Of a stretch of DNA of 64,000 nt, positions 60,685 to 64,000 are shown one piece after another. The number at the start of each line of letters is the position of its first letter. The first letter of the stretch is position 1. The position numbers and the translations under genes are program-made. Origin of the DNA: Dioscorea cayenensis subsp. rotundata (taxonomy: Eukaryota > Streptophyta > Magnoliopsida > Dioscoreales > Dioscoreaceae); assembly GCF_009730915.1 (NCBI RefSeq), contig NC_052474.1:21239501-21303500 (forward strand), written 5' to 3'. The notes below the pieces were generated by a model. That model did not search any database. It saw only the letters and a list, made by a program, of their open reading frames with translations, and had not been told where the DNA came from.

Positions 60685-60990
60685 ATTACTAGGCATTTTC
60701 CCCAGCTTCGTATCGGGAAATTTTAAAAATTTTGTGAGGAGTTTTGAAAACAATATCATATATAAAATAATATAATTAAATAACTCCTACAATATAAACT
60801 ATTTTATACCTTGGATTTTCAAGGTTTTATGAAAATTTATTACATAAATAATTATATGTAATTAATATTTTTTAATTATTAATATCATAAGTTATATAAA
60901 TAAAAACTTAAATGTTATTAAAAAGTAAAAATTATTCCTTTGAAATGCTCTCGAGTTAACTATACATCTACTTTAATAATATGTATAGAT
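60685..60990. repeat. Copy 2 of the AT-rich dispersed repeat
   Basis: It starts TTACTAGGCATTTTCCCCAG and runs through TTTTGAAAACAATATCATAT to ACATCTACTTTAATAATATG. It matches 54238-54775 outside the MITE insertion and lies upstream of the TCF25 promoter. Confidence 0.7.
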
Positions 60991-61349
60991 TATTTAATCA
61001 AGTTTGTATGTATATACTACAATTAAAAACAAAAATAAATTCTTTTCTTTATGTATCAATTTTATTAGAGGAACGTGGACAAATCATGGATAATTATTTA
61101 TATTTTTATTTTATCTAAAAATATTTAAATAATAATATGATAAACTTTCTGGAGTATAAGAAAATGTTTGCATATAATCTAGGAGTTTGTTTTTGTTTCT
61201 CTTCATTCAACCGAACACTTTATTTCCTTCTAATTGTTATATATATTATAGTTGTAACACATTATTTGGGGAAAAATTAGTTGTAATTTGGAGGGGGCAA
61301 ATATAAAGAATTAGTCAAATATTAAAATTTTAAGATGCTAACAAAACAA

Positions 61350-61421
61350 GCCCCTATAGCTCAGTGGTAGAGCGTCAGTCTTGTAAACTGAAGGTCCGTA
61401 GTTCGATCCTGCGTGGGGGCA
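61350..61421 (+). tRNA. tRNA-Thr (anticodon UGU), nuclear
   Basis: The 72-base gene folds completely. The acceptor stem is GCCCCTA/TGGGGGC with one G-U pair; the D arm is GCTC-AGTGGTA-GAGC; the anticodon stem is TCAGT/ACTGA with loop CTTGTAA (anticodon TGT at 61382-61384); the T arm is CGTAG-TTCGATC-CTGCG. The discriminator base is A and CCA is not encoded, as in nuclear genes. Internal A box (TAGCTCAGTGG) and B box (GTTCGATCC) are present, with a CAA-like motif upstream and TTTT at 61424 as the pol III terminator. The sequence does not fit chloroplast trnT-UGU. No intron. Confidence 0.97.
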
Positions 61422-61429
61422 TATTTTAT

Positions 61430-63253
61430 TAGTTTTGTAGGGCTCGGCTTTCTTGCTTTTTTTTTCCATTACATGACATTTAATTAAATGATATATAAAA
61501 TCCCCTCAACACGGTAAAAAAATAAATAAATAAAATTTGGGACCCAGAGTCAAAATTCATCCAACTTCAAATACCAACAAATCAAAATCATATCAATTAT
61601 AATAATATTTATCAAATTTGGAAATAAAATCTTACCACCCAATTTGGAGGACAAGAAGAACATCAATCCTGTTTTGAAAACACAAATCTTGTGGGCACTA
61701 AATACTGTAATAAACCTGTTTCAAACCATCAGCACTTTGAAGACAAATCATTCTCTTAAATAAAAACTAAAAGAAAGTAACACATGTAAGAACATCACAC
61801 AAACCTATTTTGCAAAAGTTTTCATGATCTCTGACGAATATTAAATGAAATTTAAGTGTGTTAATTCTGCTGATTTCATGATAAATTCAGTGTATCACGT
61901 CCACATGCAAACATGAATGAAAAGTTTCTATTTTTTTTTTCCCCCTCTTAACCAATGGAGAATGAAGAATTATGACATTTATAATACCCAAAACATACAT
62001 TCCACCCTTTCAGTCAGCTTCAACAAGGGGAAGGGCAATGTTGAGTGTGCTTGTACAAATTGCCTCTGCTTCTGCTGTGAAATAATTATAGTCTCCGGTA
62101 AGAGTAACTCATCTTCAGTTTTTTTTTTCTTTTTTTCCTTTTTAATTATTTTCGCAAATGTAAGTAATAAGCTTTGACTAATTGCACTGCACATCAAGGA
62201 AATAAGAGTCAGAATATGAATATGGTAAATCAAGAGCATATTGAAGATAGAAGAATCAATGGAATACAAGAAAAAATTAACAGATAAAAAACTGAGAACT
62301 GAAGAATCAAAGAAAATCTCAGGTATATTAGAGAATCTATATTTAAAGGAAATATCATAGAACTACAAATTGAAACAACCTTGAATCTACAAGAGAGGGG
62401 ACAAGGTTGACAGTGTAAGATAAAGGTATATGGCAGGAGACCTAAATATTACTATCAGTTGGTAGAAACATTAGTGATTATGAAACAAAAGTTTCTGCGA
62501 CACTGTCTTATACTATTATCCTGGAGTGAATTTCACATGCATGGGTTAGGAATTAGATCAAGGAAAACCAAATTATTACACAATAATGTATATAGGTATG
62601 AAAAGTAGATGCAAAATGCAAAATAGCAAACTGCATCTCATGAACTCTTGCATGGATCCAGCAGTGCCCTTCAATGTCCATGTTGTTAAGTCTCACATAC
62701 TCATCTGAAGAACCAAGAAATTCTTTGCTACTAAACAATCTAAAGAAAAAATATTGAGTTTATAGAAAATTCTTACTTTAGGTGTTTAAGCACATGCTTA
62801 ACTACACATTCAAGGCCAACAGCTAGTTTTTAGTCCCACCCATTTTCAAACATGTAAGTATGTGCTTGCAAATGGTCCACGCTCAGTTATTTGTTTTTTA
62901 GATGGGCAAACAAAACTTCTTAGTGTTCATACATTTGGACGTAGACAAGGGGGGCTACGTGTCAATAACTACATGGTTATCAAAATATAAGTTATCACCC
63001 AAATCATAGGCTTTGTACAATTTTTAACAATCATTGGCATCATTTTTGTCAGGGCACTTAAGAAATGAAAGGTCTGTATCTCATAAGCATAATGCAGCAA
63101 TTTACAACAATGGGGTCATTTAAGTTCAGTTCAATTCCAGCATAGCCAATTGATAACAAATATAAGCCAAAAGCAATCAACTGAATAAAAACCACAAGTA
63201 CACGTGAGATCAGAAGATATTACCTCTCAGTGGTCAGAAACAGAATCATCAGA
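61430..63253. other. Spacer between the tRNA and the last gene
   Basis: There is no recognised gene. A 61-codon open frame at 62553-62738 (minus; YVRLNNMDIEGHCWIHARVH) looks protein-like but has no family match, lies after the stop of the neighbouring gene and has no clear splice context. It could be an alternative last exon. Otherwise AT-rich, with poly-T near 61925-61945 and 62120-62135. Confidence 0.4.
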
Positions 63254-63575
63254 TTAAACCTTAGACACAAGTCTTGAAGATCTCCTGGGAAGAACTGAAT
63301 CACATATAGTTTCTGTGCTTCTTAAATTCATAACAGCGCCACTCTTACTTTCACCATTAGAGTGTTGTTTCTTACTCTGGAATTCCTCTGTTGTCTTTGA
63401 ACTGTGAGGTTTCTTGCCATTCTCAACTACGAAGCCAGGAAATTGTGAGCATCTGCATAATCAAGTAACAAAGTTTATGTCAGTATGAATTTGTTAAAAT
63501 CAATATAGCAATAAACTTTAGCTAAAGCAGAGATTACTCCGAGCTCTCTTTTTCCCTCCCCTCAATGCTCCTATC
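63254..63575 (-). CDS. Last two exons of an unrecognised minus-strand gene, cut by the right window edge
   Basis: The final exon (63452-63254) and the exon before it (63575-63538) join in phase with GT-AG borders. They read DRSIEGREKESSE, then CSQFPGFVVENGKKPH, then a Ser/Lys/Asn-rich low-complexity stretch and the end LPRRSSRLVSKV. The basic, Ser-rich tail suggests a nuclear protein, but no domain is visible. Possible earlier exons are a stretch ending NIAFDGQRGHQ before a GTAAG donor (about 63686-63740) and one with KHCDLEGLIGYAM near 63918-63958. Neither is certain. Function unknown. Confidence 0.55.
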
Positions 63576-64000
63576 CTGCATACACAAAAAATAATTCAAT
63601 TTAAATCCATGTTTCAATTTTATTGACATTTGATACTCAAAATTATTGATGTTTACACAGCTAAAGTTATCATTTGGTGCTCTTACTTGGTGGCCTCTTT
63701 GACCATCAAAAGCAATGTTCCATGTGAAAATTTTCATAAGCAGACTAACATCAAAAGGATCACATTTTGCAGTCCAAGTGTAGTAGCTTTGACCTTTGCA
63801 TGTCCACAAATCATAATGGAAGATCAATGACCACAACCAAATTCATATTTCTAAAAACTAAATGCACAGAAATAGAGAGAACGCAAACATAGCATGTCAT
63901 CCTAGCCATATTTACCACATTGCATACCCAATGAGGCCCTCAAGGTCACAATGTTTCCAGGGGAGATATAAACAAAGTGTTGAAAAAGAAATAGGATTTG

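Noticed and set aside
1..64000. CRISPR arrays, operons, rRNA, viral genomes
   Set aside because: None seen. The direct repeats present are tandem duplications or microsatellites without array structure, and no reverse transcriptase, coat or polyprotein motifs were recognised.

Overview
The window is nuclear DNA of a flowering plant. It is AT-rich, its genes have many introns with GT-AG borders (plus one GC-AG intron), and spacers are full of microsatellites, MITE-like repeats and a Mutator-like (MULE) transposon. All recognised proteins are plant housekeeping families: a CMP-sialic-acid-transporter-like nucleotide sugar transporter, plant EFR3/SEMI-ROLLED-LEAF-2, mitochondrial IF-3, an L18p-fold protein and TCF25. 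The exact species cannot be fixed from the sequence; a monocot is possible, but that is a weak inference. There is no operon logic, and the genes are independent transcription units.

Layout. (1) 1-2.9 kb: 5' part of a nucleotide-sugar transporter on the minus strand, with a one-base frameshift in exon 1. (2) 2.6-11.5 kb: gene-poor DNA with a run of unrelated local tandem duplications (units from about 76 to 844 bp) and a MITE. (3) 11.49-13.9 kb: a broken BAHD acyltransferase (plus). (4) 14.03-15.03 kb: exactly 1000 N. (5) 15.03-22.70 kb: a GC- and CpG-richer decayed MULE with a mudrA-like transposase (minus) and a Ulp1/C48-peptidase-like gene (plus) facing each other. Between and around them are many copies of a GTTTAA/TTAAAC motif. 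(6) 23.4-32.5 kb: a 10-exon gene (plus, 773 codons predicted) ending in a dsRNA-binding-like domain. (7) 33.4-44.9 kb: plant EFR3-like gene (minus, about 19 exons), in frame except for one homopolymer. (8) 48.0-54.2 kb: mitochondrial translation initiation factor IF-3 with a long repeat-rich C-terminal tail (minus). (9) 55.3-55.7 kb: intronless L18p-fold gene (minus). (10) 56.5-60.3 kb: TCF25/Rqc1-like gene (minus). (11) 61.35-61.42 kb: tRNA-Thr(UGU). (12) 63.25-64 kb: last exons of an unrecognised minus-strand gene cut by the window end.

Exon borders were worked out by hand from splice signals, reading-phase bookkeeping and remembered family sequences. Totals divide by three for the dsRBD-like, IF-3 and TCF25 genes. 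The transporter and EFR3 genes each miss by exactly one base, which may be sequencing error or real damage. The most interesting unit is the MULE. A transposase plus Ulp1-like protein plus dense short-motif arrays in its non-coding DNA resembles VANDAL/Kaonashi-type MULEs, in which an element-encoded protein reads short motif arrays to counter silencing. That functional link is inference only.
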